Source: Colwellia hornerae (lineage in GTDB: Bacteria > Pseudomonadota > Gammaproteobacteria > Enterobacterales > Alteromonadaceae). From it: a stretch of 41,332 bases of DNA. This document shows positions 9,050 to 17,577 of the stretch, in pieces. The stretch is taken from the NCBI RefSeq assembly GCF_007954355.1, contig NZ_VOLR01000031.1, positions 1 to 41,332 on the forward strand, given 5' to 3'. Made by a program: the position numbers and the translations under genes. The first letter of the stretch is position 1; each line of letters starts with the position of its first letter. Under the pieces are notes generated by a model that had not been told where the DNA came from, made no database searches, and was given only the letters and a program-made list of their open reading frames with translations.

Positions 9050-10443
9050 GTTTGATTACGTCCGTTGTCTTTTGATTTATACATCGCCATATCTGCTCGT
9101 TTAAGAAATAAGCCAACATCATCCTCGTTTGTTAATTGGGTTGCGCCCATACTTACAGTGACTTTTATTTTTTTACCATCAATAATAAGAAAAGCATCGT
9201 CAACAGCCGCGCGGATACGCTCAGCAACAATTAATGCGAAGTCGATGTTGGTAGCAGGAAGAATGAAGGCAAACTCTTCGCCACCAATTCGCCCCATCAG
9301 ATCATTTTCTCTCAGTACTAGTTGGCTAACTTTACAAATAAGTTTCAAAACATCATCGCCAATCGAATGGCCATAGGTATCATTAAATACTTTAAAATAA
9401 TCAACATCTAGCATTAATAAACACAGTGGAACTTGATAGCGATGGGAGCGCTCTAGTTCAAGCTGTAAAGATTTCATAAAAGCACGTCTGTTGGCGATGC
9501 CGACTAACTCATCCGTTGTTGCCATTTGTTTTAATTTATTAATGTCTCGTTCTATATGGTTGGCCATTTTATTTAAATTTTTGCTGAGTGAGCCGATTTC
9601 ATTTTCTACACTGACCTTACTGCGCGCTTGGTAATCTCCTTCTGCTATGCTTTGTGCATCATGAACCAGTGAAAATATGGGGAGAACAATTTTATTTCTG
9701 ACATAAAAAGTGATAATTAACGCCATCAGTGTTGAAATTACTAATAACAAAATAACGTACCATAAATATTTTTTTTGTTTAGTTTGAAACTCATCGGCCT
9801 CTATAATTAACCTATTCTCAACCGCAGCAATGAACTTTTGAATAGGTTGCATGATGGCAATTTTTTCTTGCTGGTATTGAGGTGAAAACAATAATTTTAT
9901 GGCAAAAGCATTATCAGGTACTCCTTTAGGAGTAAAAGTGCCTTTACCATCATTGTAAGAGCCTTTCATTAACGCAAAAGCCTGTTTTTCAATATTCATT
10001 AAATTATCTGAACGGGCCTGTGATTGTTGAAGCAGTAACAATTCACTTTCGGTAAAACCCATATCACGCATAAGGTTCTTCAATGGGACTTGTATATCTA
10101 ATTTATCTAAAGCAAATCGTTCGGGAGTGAGTGAAGTATACCAGTAGGTGGGAGGGTACTTTTTTGGTCGAGGGGAATCCCCGTTGCGTATCGCAATGAT
10201 GTCAAAATAATACTCTTTATATATTTCGTTACCCGTGACGACATATGTTCGTGCCATACGTGTAAGATCATCCGAACTTTGACGTAATTCATTAGCAATA
10301 TTTAGTGAGTATACATGGTGCTTTTCATCCTTAATCGATCGCAGATCAAAAATACCTATGATATGTGCAACAACGTACCCCCACATGCTTAGTATAACGA
10401 TAAAGCATAAAAAACCGATTTTATTACCAGTGGAAATATTCAT
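9037..10443 (-). CDS. Membrane-anchored diguanylate cyclase with HAMP domain
   Basis: Predicted to make cyclic di-GMP from two GTP in response to a periplasmic signal. The order is: membrane helix at about 9-31, a periplasmic region of nearly 195 residues, membrane helix 226-248, HAMP linker 249-302, and GGDEF domain from about 308. The active-site motif is GGEEF (387-391). An RxxD inhibitory site (R378-D381) lies exactly five residues upstream, so product inhibition is likely. The periplasmic part contains SSDDLTRMARTYVVTGNEIYK, resembling helical sensor regions of chemoreceptor-like proteins; its ligand is unknown. The 468-residue product stands alone. The start has AGG 6 nt upstream. Confidence 0.92.
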   Translation of the reverse strand: MNISTGNKIGFLCFIVILSMWGYVVAHIIGIFDLRSIKDEKHHVYSLNIANELRQSSDDLTRMARTYVVTGNEIYKEYYFDIIAIRNGDSPRPKKYPPTYWYTSLTPERFALDKLDIQVPLKNLMRDMGFTESELLLLQQSQARSDNLMNIEKQAFALMKGSYNDGKGTFTPKGVPDNAFAIKLLFSPQYQQEKIAIMQPIQKFIAAVENRLIIEADEFQTKQKKYLWYVILLLVISTLMALIITFYVRNKIVLPIFSLVHDAQSIAEGDYQARSKVSVENEIGSLSKNLNKMANHIERDINKLKQMATTDELVGIANRRAFMKSLQLELERSHRYQVPLCLLMLDVDYFKVFNDTYGHSIGDDVLKLICKVSQLVLRENDLMGRIGGEEFAFILPATNIDFALIVAERIRAAVDDAFLIIDGKKIKVTVSMGATQLTNEDDVGLFLKRADMAMYKSKDNGRNQTHYF

Positions 10444-11119
10444 CCATAACCTATTGGTTTAGTGTTAGCTATGCAATATTGCACAGCTAATACTATTTAG
10501 TCATTTCATTCATTAAAGTATAACTCTCAAATTAAAAAATTATTGAACACTTTTGTTGAGTGTCGAGTTAACCCGAACGCGTATGCTGTATAACTTGTAA
10601 ATCCATGAGATATTAACGTAGTGATATCACTGTTTTATAAGTTATTTTGAGTATAGACGCTTCTGGTCATTAAACTATTAATAGCTAATTAGCTTTTTTG
10701 TCTGTGCAATAACGCATTCTTAGCTTAGTAGAAGTGTTACGCTTATTTTTGTTGTTTATATTAAATCTAGCTGTCTGATAATCATGGTAAATAATCGGTA
10801 ATTCTTGATATGAGTATGATAAAATTGGTAATAATGTAGTAGCCATAGCTAAGTCATTGACGAAATTTTGACAACAACATAATTAGCGCCTTTCTTATCT
10901 TTTTTATCAGGTCAAACCCGCTAAATACTGGTTGATGAAGCTAAGTAAGTCGTTTGAAAACTTTCAACATCCAGCTATCAATATAAAATATAGACAAGGA
11001 AGTACAAACCAAGCTAATAATTATTGTATTATTAAGCTAATGATCCAATGAAAATTTACTTATAATGATATCCATAAATAAATTATAAGTTATAAATTTT
11101 CAATGGTTTAAGTTTTTTT
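10444..11119. other. Long intergenic region upstream of the ABC operon
   Basis: About 680 bp with no convincing gene on either strand. It holds a perfect 12-bp palindrome AGTGATATCACT at 10620-10631, a segment at 10785-10840 that resembles 18923-18979, and a large imperfect inverted repeat at 11045-11106. The base composition is more AT-rich than that of the flanking genes. It may contain regulatory sites or the remains of a gene. Confidence 0.5.
11045..11106. repeat. Imperfect inverted repeat ahead of the ABC promoter
   Basis: The left arm 11045-11066 (CCAATGAAAATTT, then CTTATAAT) pairs with the right arm 11082-11106 (ATTATAAG, then AAATTTTCAATGG). There is one mismatch in the outer part and a 3-nt insertion in the right arm. 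It ends about 14 bp upstream of the candidate -35 box, so it could be an operator or the terminator of something lost. Confidence 0.5.
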
Positions 11120-11149
11120 TTGCTGGTTTTGTAGTGTTTGTACTATGAT
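11120..11149 (+). promoter_or_regulatory. Promoter of the ABC-lipoprotein operon
   Basis: TTGCTG at 11120-11125 and TATGAT at 11144-11149 are 18 bp apart, after a run of T. The 5' leader would be only about 15-20 nt and includes the AAGGAG ribosome site. Confidence 0.45.
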
Positions 11150-11172
11150 ATTTTACATAATAAGGAGTTACC

Positions 11173-11826
11173 GTGATTTGCGTGAAAGACTTATCTTTTA
11201 GCCGTAACGATGGCGTTAACAAACAAAATATTTTAAATCAACTCGATTTATTTGTACCAGCAGCACAACACCTCGCATTACTTGGTGATAGTGGTTCAGG
11301 TAAAACAACATTTTTGCATATTTTAGCGGGACTATTGCAAGCAGATAGTGGTTCGGTAAGTATTAACAATCAAGAGCTTTCATCACTGAATGAGACAGAA
11401 CTCGCGCTTTACCGCCGTAAAATAGGGCTAATATTTCAGCATTACCAATTGCTTGATTGTTTAACCGTAAAGCAGAATATTCTCTTTCAACACAAACTCA
11501 ATTACCCCAAAAAATCTGCTAGTGAATTTGACCATATTGTTGATGAGCTTGGGCTCCAAGGTAAGCTCGATGCATTGCCTGAAAAACTGTCAGGTGGAGA
11601 ACAACAAAGAGTTGGCATCGCAAGAGCTTTACTCAACAAACCTCAGATAATTTTTGCAGATGAACCGACAGGTAACTTAGATAGGCAACGCTCGCACCAA
11701 GTTGTTAAACTTCTTACTAAGTTATGCAGTGAGCGAAAAATCAATTTGGTGATGGTGACTCACAGTCATCAATTAACGGATTACTTTGATCAGGTAAAAG
11801 TACTCAGAGATGGTCATTTTGAGTAA
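11173..11826 (+). CDS. ABC transporter ATPase, LolD/YbbA-like
   Basis: A 217-residue ATP-binding subunit of the type VII (MacB/LolCDE/FtsEX) class. Motifs are intact: Walker A GDSGSGKTT (38-46), signature LSGGEQQRVGIARALL (from 139), and Walker B IIFADEPTGNLD with the D-loop (from 159). It starts at GTG with AAGGAG 5 nt upstream. The permease gene begins inside its last codons (17-bp overlap), and an AttH/CrtC-like lipoprotein gene follows. That trio, known as the AttEFGH or YbbAP-like arrangement, points to a mechanotransmission machine moving or releasing an envelope substrate rather than to a nutrient importer. It is not lolD itself, since lolC/lolE are absent. Confidence 0.92.
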   Translation: MICVKDLSFSRNDGVNKQNILNQLDLFVPAAQHLALLGDSGSGKTTFLHILAGLLQADSGSVSINNQELSSLNETELALYRRKIGLIFQHYQLLDCLTVKQNILFQHKLNYPKKSASEFDHIVDELGLQGKLDALPEKLSGGEQQRVGIARALLNKPQIIFADEPTGNLDRQRSHQVVKLLTKLCSERKINLVMVTHSHQLTDYFDQVKVLRDGHFE

Positions 11827-14221
11827 TTCGGCTAATGAAATCAAACTTATTCTCGCCACCCATTTAGCCTTTTATCGAAGACATCCTTGGTTAATGGCGT
11901 TATTTTTTTTAGGCTTTAGTCTCGGTAGTGCACTTTTAACTGCAATTTCTGGTCTTAATCAAGAGGCTAATACACGCTATCAAAATTCTTCCGCATTAAT
12001 CAATAACCCCGTTACACATTTAATTAAACCATTAACAGGAAAGCACTTTATTGATGGCAATATATGGCTCACTTTACGACAACATGGCTTTATCAATACT
12101 CAACCCGTTTTACGAGGTCAATTAGTAACTAATAAAGGGGAAGCACTTGCCATTCAAGGTGTGGATACTCTGCTGTGGTTAAACCGTGCTCAATACCAAC
12201 AAAGTGATGAAAATGCAGATAAAACGCCGCAACGCTTTTCCCTTACTACCTTATTAGTTGATTCGAAATTTGCAAAACGCATCTTCACAAAAACAGGTGA
12301 ACTGATAAAATTTTCACTGCAAAACGCTCAGCAACAACCTGAAGTTGTATTAGCTGATAATATTGGACTTTGGGCGATCACCGATATCGCCAATGCTGAT
12401 TATTTATTAGCGGCTAAAGGGCAACTCAGTTTTATTGAGCTCTCGCATGTTAGTGAGCAGCAATTAACAGAAATAGCACAGCTAATTGCTGGGCAAGCAC
12501 AGTTGATTGATGCAGAGCAACAATCGTTTGATGTTTTATCTGAAGCCTTCTTTTTTAATCTGACCGCACTTGCCATGCTTGGTTATATTGTTGCGGCATT
12601 TTTGAGTTTTAATGCGATAAAACTGACCTTAACTGCGCGACAAAAATTAATAGAGCAAATGCAGCTATTAGGCTGTCTTAAATTAAGTATTCAATTGAGT
12701 CTTGTAATTGAGCTTATTATTGTCAGTGTTTGCACGGCGTTATTAGGTACATTAGGTGGATACTTAATTGCCAATGCATTAGTGCTTGATGTCAACAGCA
12801 CCTTGGTTGGCTTGTATCAACTCGATAAAACGTTGGTGATCAATTGGCAATGGTCGAATGTTTTATTAGGTTTTGCCCTTAATATTTCTGCTTTAGCGGT
12901 CATCTTGTTAGCGCAAGCCAAGCAAGTTGCCCAAAAAAGTCAACTGATGTTTTATAGTTTATTGGTCAGTACATTAGCGGCAGTCATTGGGTTACTCTAT
13001 TATACGACTAATGAGTATCAAGCTTTGCTGCTGTGTTTTGCGCTTTTAATGTTGTTTATCCTGCTTGTGCCTAAAGTACTTTCTCTCTTGGTTTCATTAC
13101 CGATCAAAATAACAGATCCATTAACACAATGGCTTCATGCCGATACCCGACTTCATGTAAAAGACCTGCATATTGCTATTATTGCAATTCTAGTGGCGCT
13201 TGGTAGTGCTATTGGCATGCAAATTATGGTGAAAAGTTTTAGCCATACGTTAAATGCCCACCTTGAAAAGCAATTAAGTGCAGATATTTATTTACGTTCA
13301 GATAAGCTCGATAATACTTTAAGGCAAGCGCTCACTAACTTGCCTGAAGTTGAGAAGTTAAGTATCTATATGCAAAGTGATGGTGATGTAAATAAAGTAC
13401 CTGCGAACCTTGCAAGCTTTGGTAATAGCTTTGAACATTATCAACATATTTCGCTGACATCAGGCTTAACCATTAGTGAAGCAAATTTTTATCGTCAAGG
13501 CTGTTTGGCTAACGAACAAAGTAACATTAAGTTTAGTTATTCATTGAATGATGTGCTGGTCTTTAAGCAAAACTCAACTGAATTTACTTGTCGTATAACA
13601 GGATTTTTTTATGATTATGGTAACCCAAGAATATCGTTACTTACGCTAGAGGAACGCCAGAAAACAGCCGCACTCAATCATGATATTTTTGGTTATTCAA
13701 TACGGCTAAAAAGTAGTACTGCCGTTGCTGTTTTTAGCGAGCGTTTAATGGACGAATTTAAACAAGACAGTACAAATATTTTAGCGAATAAACGATTTAA
13801 ACAAATCGCTAATGCCTTGTTTGAAGATACGTTTGTCGTTACCAAAGCACTAAATAGTTTTATTCTCGCTATTGCATTGTTAAGTTTGTGTACCAGCCTA
13901 TTAAGTTTAAGTGTTAATCAATTAAAGCAATTAACCATATTACGTAATTTAGGCGTGACACAACGGCAATTATTAACCATGAAACTGCTACAAACAGCAG
14001 GCGTGGTTGTGTTTACCGCGTTGTTTGCTATTCCGCTTGGCTTCGCATTGGGCTTTGCGTTATTGAAGTTTGTCATGCCAATTGCCTTTGGCTGGACTAT
14101 TCACTTTAGTTTAGATTTAAGCAGTTTATTAATAACGTGTTTAACGCTAGTGGCTGTCTCTGTTTTATGTGCCTATTTACCGATTCGAAAATTAACTAAC
14201 TTAGCGACCAAGGAGTCATAA
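11810..14221 (+). CDS. Large ABC permease with two FtsX-type domains
   Basis: An 803-residue inner-membrane permease. It has one helix near the N-terminus (about 26-48), a large periplasmic region, a helix cluster at about 248-430, a further helix at about 455-475, a second periplasmic region, and three C-terminal helices (about 680-795). This duplicated layout is that of YbbP/LolCE-like permeases that carry two FtsX units in one chain. It overlaps the ATPase gene by 17 bp, so translation is coupled. TTG 11819 is an alternative start. The substrate is unknown; partnership with the lipoprotein downstream suggests lipid or lipoprotein handling. Confidence 0.88.
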   Translation: MVILSNSANEIKLILATHLAFYRRHPWLMALFFLGFSLGSALLTAISGLNQEANTRYQNSSALINNPVTHLIKPLTGKHFIDGNIWLTLRQHGFINTQPVLRGQLVTNKGEALAIQGVDTLLWLNRAQYQQSDENADKTPQRFSLTTLLVDSKFAKRIFTKTGELIKFSLQNAQQQPEVVLADNIGLWAITDIANADYLLAAKGQLSFIELSHVSEQQLTEIAQLIAGQAQLIDAEQQSFDVLSEAFFFNLTALAMLGYIVAAFLSFNAIKLTLTARQKLIEQMQLLGCLKLSIQLSLVIELIIVSVCTALLGTLGGYLIANALVLDVNSTLVGLYQLDKTLVINWQWSNVLLGFALNISALAVILLAQAKQVAQKSQLMFYSLLVSTLAAVIGLLYYTTNEYQALLLCFALLMLFILLVPKVLSLLVSLPIKITDPLTQWLHADTRLHVKDLHIAIIAILVALGSAIGMQIMVKSFSHTLNAHLEKQLSADIYLRSDKLDNTLRQALTNLPEVEKLSIYMQSDGDVNKVPANLASFGNSFEHYQHISLTSGLTISEANFYRQGCLANEQSNIKFSYSLNDVLVFKQNSTEFTCRITGFFYDYGNPRISLLTLEERQKTAALNHDIFGYSIRLKSSTAVAVFSERLMDEFKQDSTNILANKRFKQIANALFEDTFVVTKALNSFILAIALLSLCTSLLSLSVNQLKQLTILRNLGVTQRQLLTMKLLQTAGVVVFTALFAIPLGFALGFALLKFVMPIAFGWTIHFSLDLSSLLITCLTLVAVSVLCAYLPIRKLTNLATKES

Positions 14222-14225
14222 TCGC

Positions 14226-15332
14226 GTGATAAAAAGACAAGTTTTAGCCAGGGTATTATTGACTCCGTTTGTTTTTGTACGATTTACTCTTGTGCTGTTA
14301 ATTTTTGTGCTGTCTGCGTGTCAACCTGCTGAGCAAAAAACAACATCATCTAACTTACAAGTGGCTATTGGCAAGCCGGTAATACAGGGCACTCCTCTTA
14401 TCTTCCCCGCTGATCATGGTATTCATGCTGAACAAGGTATTGAGTGGTGGTATGTAACGGCTAATTTGCAAAGTGACACTGGCGAGACTTTTGGGGTTCA
14501 ATGGACATTATTTCGCACACTAATGCCAGGTAACCTTAAGTCACCATGGTGGGATGACAATCTTTACTTTGCTCATTTTGCAATGCAACACCAACAATAT
14601 CATGTTGCGTTTGAAAGGTTTTCACGAGCAAGGCAAGCTAAGGTCATTAGCTCGCCGTTTGATGCAAGTATTGATGATTGGCAGTTGAGCAGTATTAACA
14701 ACGAATTTTTGCCACTCAATTTAACCGCTGCACATCAAAACTATGAAATAGCACTGACACTAAGCGACAGTCCAATAGCTTTGCATGGCGACAAAGGCTA
14801 TAGCCAAAAAACACAAAGTGGTCATGCGTCTTATTACTTTAGTTATCCCTTTTTAAAGGTAAAAGGCCGTCTAACTTTTGCGGGTAACACTTATAACGTT
14901 ACGGGTGATGCATGGTATGACAGAGAGTGGTCGGCGAGTTTACTCGACAAAAATCAACTCGGTTGGGATTGGTTCAGTATTGTTGACGCTCAATCAGCCA
15001 CTCAATCAGAGAAGCAAGGGCTCATGCTCTTTTGTATTCGAGGTAATGATCATAATTATGAGTATTGTAGCGGTACTCAGATAGCCGCCAATGGCCAAAC
15101 AACAGCGATTTTTAAAGAAGATATTAAACTGTCTGTTATTGAAACCGTGACATTAAATAACCACGATTATCCTAGTAAATGGCAAGTTGAATTAACCAAT
15201 AGACCAACCATTATTATTGAAAGCATTACCAAGGATTCACGTAATCAATTAACAATTCCCTACTGGGAAGGACGCGTTAAAGCAACAGGTGGCTTTAATG
15301 GTATTGGCTATGCCGAAATTACGGGGTACTAA
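14226..15332 (+). CDS. AttH/CrtC-like lipocalin-fold lipoprotein
   Basis: A 368-residue predicted lipoprotein of the lipocalin-like family that includes AttH and carotenoid 1,2-hydratase (CrtC). The signal sequence ends in the lipobox LSAC with Cys32 as the lipidated residue. The family signature EWWYVTANL (about residues 75-83) and the later YDREWSASLL segment are present. No carotenoid genes are nearby, so the CrtC name is misleading here. The GTG start has AAGGAG 10 nt upstream and begins 4 bp after the permease stop. The residue after the lipid cysteine is Gln, which favours outer-membrane sorting. It probably works with the ABC machine on a lipid-like ligand. Confidence 0.85.
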   Translation: MIKRQVLARVLLTPFVFVRFTLVLLIFVLSACQPAEQKTTSSNLQVAIGKPVIQGTPLIFPADHGIHAEQGIEWWYVTANLQSDTGETFGVQWTLFRTLMPGNLKSPWWDDNLYFAHFAMQHQQYHVAFERFSRARQAKVISSPFDASIDDWQLSSINNEFLPLNLTAAHQNYEIALTLSDSPIALHGDKGYSQKTQSGHASYYFSYPFLKVKGRLTFAGNTYNVTGDAWYDREWSASLLDKNQLGWDWFSIVDAQSATQSEKQGLMLFCIRGNDHNYEYCSGTQIAANGQTTAIFKEDIKLSVIETVTLNNHDYPSKWQVELTNRPTIIIESITKDSRNQLTIPYWEGRVKATGGFNGIGYAEITGY

Positions 15333-15461
15333 CTCTTTATTGCTACTTTATTTAGTAGACTTGAAACTTGCAATGAGCATTGCCTGATGAAATTAATTTT
15401 TTGGGTCTTTAAAAGGGCGTTTAGTGGCATGATTTTTATTATCATAACTTAGTAACATGTT

Positions 15462-15935
15462 TTATATATCTGCAAAATTAAGAGGTAATGCTAAGCTCAC
15501 TTTTGTTCTGCCCATAACAACAGATGTTTTAAAATGAAGAACAGCAACATCACTAAAAAAAAATGATTGAGTAAATTCTTCAAAATTTTCCATGTCTTTT
15601 GCTGTCACTATCAGGACGAAGTCAGCTTCACCTGTAATGTAATAACACTGCTGGATATTATTGTTATTTTTTACTTTATTTTTAAAATAATTGAAACAAT
15701 CGTTATAATTTCTGTTGAGTTGTACAGATATAATAAAAGTCATTGATTGGTTTACAGCGCTAGGCGATATTATCGCTACTTCCTGAGCAATAACTTTATT
15801 GTCTCTTAAGCGCTTCAAGTGTCGCTGTATACTTGCCGTTGATAAACCCACCTCTTCAGAAAGCTGCTCAACAGAAGTTTTTACATCTATTTGCAATAAC
15901 TCCAATATTTTTAAATCTTGCTTATTCAATTTCAT
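15462..15935 (-). CDS. Lrp/AsnC family transcriptional regulator
   Basis: A 157-residue regulator with an N-terminal helix-turn-helix (about residues 1-60; LSEEVGLSTASIQRHLKRL is the recognition region) and a C-terminal RAM/ligand-binding domain (about 68-150) containing YYITGEADFVLIVTAKDMENFEEF. Family members bind small amino acids and act as dimers to octamers. It is divergent from the aldehyde dehydrogenase/homoserine dehydrogenase pair across 154 bp, so it most likely controls that pair with an amino acid such as homoserine, aspartate or a related compound as effector. It is clearly shorter on conserved Lrp residues than global Lrp and is likely a local regulator. Confidence 0.9.
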   Translation of the reverse strand: MKLNKQDLKILELLQIDVKTSVEQLSEEVGLSTASIQRHLKRLRDNKVIAQEVAIISPSAVNQSMTFIISVQLNRNYNDCFNYFKNKVKNNNNIQQCYYITGEADFVLIVTAKDMENFEEFTQSFFFSDVAVLHFKTSVVMGRTKVSLALPLNFADI

Positions 15936-16041
15936 AATTTAACATTTCTCATTTTTTGATTTGATAATATCACTATTCCCTAAATAACATAAATAAAAAC
16001 TCACTTAATTTAAATTAAAGCGATATGTGTACCGTTATTAG

Positions 16042-16056
16042 TAGGTAAGATACCTA
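16042..16056. promoter_or_regulatory. Candidate Lrp-family operator
   Basis: TAGGTA-AGA-TACCTA is a perfect 6-bp inverted repeat with a 3-bp centre. Its 15-bp length and TAG...CTA ends match the outline of Lrp-family sites, although the centre does not. It sits 33 bp before the aldehyde dehydrogenase start in the divergent control region, where a repressor or activator would act. Confidence 0.5.
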
Positions 16057-16089
16057 TATTAGCTAAATCATTAAACAAGGAATATCTCC

Positions 16090-17526
16090 ATGTCTGCAAT
16101 ACAAGGTTTGTCTTCTCCAACGACGGTAGCTTTAAAAAATTCACAACCACAGATACAAGTGTTAAACCCTGAAGATGGTAGTTTAGTCGGTACCGTTGTG
16201 AACAACTCTGTAAGTGAAGTTGACGCTATTATTGCGGCCGCAGTAATAGGAGCCCAAAAAGCGAAAAAACTTTCTTCAAATTTACGAATGTCTGTACTAA
16301 ATGAAGTTGCTGATAATTTAAGTAATCAAAAAGAATTGTTCGCTCAAATGATCGCTCGTGAAGGTATTAAAACAATTAATGAAGCGCGAAAAGAAGTTTC
16401 TAGGTGTGTAGAGACCATACGGATCAGTGCAGAAGAAGCTAGACGTTTAACGGGAGAAACGATTGCTTTTGATCAAGCACCTGACTCTGAAAATAGGTTC
16501 GGGTATTATCGTAGGATACCGCTTGGCGTTGTTGCCGCTATTACTCCCTTTAATGATCCTTTAAATTTAGTCGCTCACAAGATAGGTCCGGCTATAGCTG
16601 CAGGAAACTCAGTCATCCTTTTACCTCACCACGAGACGCCTCTTGTTGCAAAATTGCTTGTAGAACTCTTCAATAAAACAAGTTTACCTAAAGGCATTTT
16701 AAATTTAGTTACAGGTTATGGAATAGAGATAGGCGATATGATCGTTTCAGATCCTCGTATTAATATGGTTTCATTTACCGGAGGGAAAAGTGTCGGAGAA
16801 AGGATCTTAAGTCTCGCTGGTTTAAAGAAGATATCTATGGAACTTGGCAGTAATTGTCCGGTAATAGTAATGGATGATGCAAATATTGATCTGGCTATGG
16901 AGGCCTGTGTGAGTGGTGCTTTCTGGGCTGCAGGCCAAAACTGTTTACATGTTCAAAGAATTTATCTTCAAGATGATATCTATGATCAGTTTACTGCAGA
17001 ATTTTGTCGTCGTGCAAGTGAAATTTCTATGGGAGACAAGCTTTCTGAGTCTACACAGATGGGCCCAATGATTAATCGTCGTGCTGCTCTAAAAGTTGAG
17101 GAGATGGTACAAGATGCGCTTGATAAAAACTCAACACTATTGTGTGGAGGGAAAAGGCAGGGAAACTTTTTTCAACCGACTGTTTTCGCCAATGTAAGCA
17201 GTAATTGCTTAATTGCCAAAGAAGAAGTGTTCGGACCTGTCACTGTGTTATATCGATTTTCTGATAAAAAAGAAGCAATAACTCAAGCAAATGATGTTGA
17301 ATTTGGCTTACAAGCTGGAATATTTACCAATGACCTTGAATTAGCTTTTGAACTTGCAGACTCGATGGATTGTGGTGGTGTAATGATAAATGACAGTAGT
17401 GATTATCGCATTGATGCAATGCCATTTGGTGGCGTTAAAGGATCAGGTGTTGGTCGAGAGGGGGTTATGAATGCAGTTAAAGAAATGACAGACATAAAAA
17501 CCTATTGTTTTAATTTACGAAAATAA
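16090..17526 (+). CDS. Aldehyde dehydrogenase, probably semialdehyde-specific
   Basis: A 478-residue NAD(P)-dependent aldehyde dehydrogenase. The catalytic cysteine is Cys285 in AAGQNCLHVQR, the general base is Glu251 in SMELGSNCP, and Asn155 lies in TPFNDPLN. One feature is unusual: the cofactor-binding lysine of the common VxLKPSExTP motif is replaced by Leu178 (VILLPHHETP). The sequence recalls phosphonoacetaldehyde- and lactaldehyde-type enzymes. Its neighbour is a homoserine dehydrogenase starting 51 bp downstream, so aspartate 4-semialdehyde is the likeliest substrate, giving aspartate. The start has AAGG upstream. Confidence 0.88.
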   Translation: MSAIQGLSSPTTVALKNSQPQIQVLNPEDGSLVGTVVNNSVSEVDAIIAAAVIGAQKAKKLSSNLRMSVLNEVADNLSNQKELFAQMIAREGIKTINEARKEVSRCVETIRISAEEARRLTGETIAFDQAPDSENRFGYYRRIPLGVVAAITPFNDPLNLVAHKIGPAIAAGNSVILLPHHETPLVAKLLVELFNKTSLPKGILNLVTGYGIEIGDMIVSDPRINMVSFTGGKSVGERILSLAGLKKISMELGSNCPVIVMDDANIDLAMEACVSGAFWAAGQNCLHVQRIYLQDDIYDQFTAEFCRRASEISMGDKLSESTQMGPMINRRAALKVEEMVQDALDKNSTLLCGGKRQGNFFQPTVFANVSSNCLIAKEEVFGPVTVLYRFSDKKEAITQANDVEFGLQAGIFTNDLELAFELADSMDCGGVMINDSSDYRIDAMPFGGVKGSGVGREGVMNAVKEMTDIKTYCFNLRK

Positions 17527-17577
17527 CGCTATCGAAAATCATTCTACATTTTAAATAGATAATCTAGGAAGAACGCA

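Noticed and set aside
11173-14221. Assignment of the ABC genes as lolCDE
   Set aside because: There is one very large permease rather than a LolC/LolE pair, and the partner is an AttH/CrtC-like lipoprotein.
14226-15332. True carotenoid 1,2-hydratase
   Set aside because: No carotenoid pathway genes are present and the lipoprotein signal fits the AttH-like branch, so only the fold is claimed.
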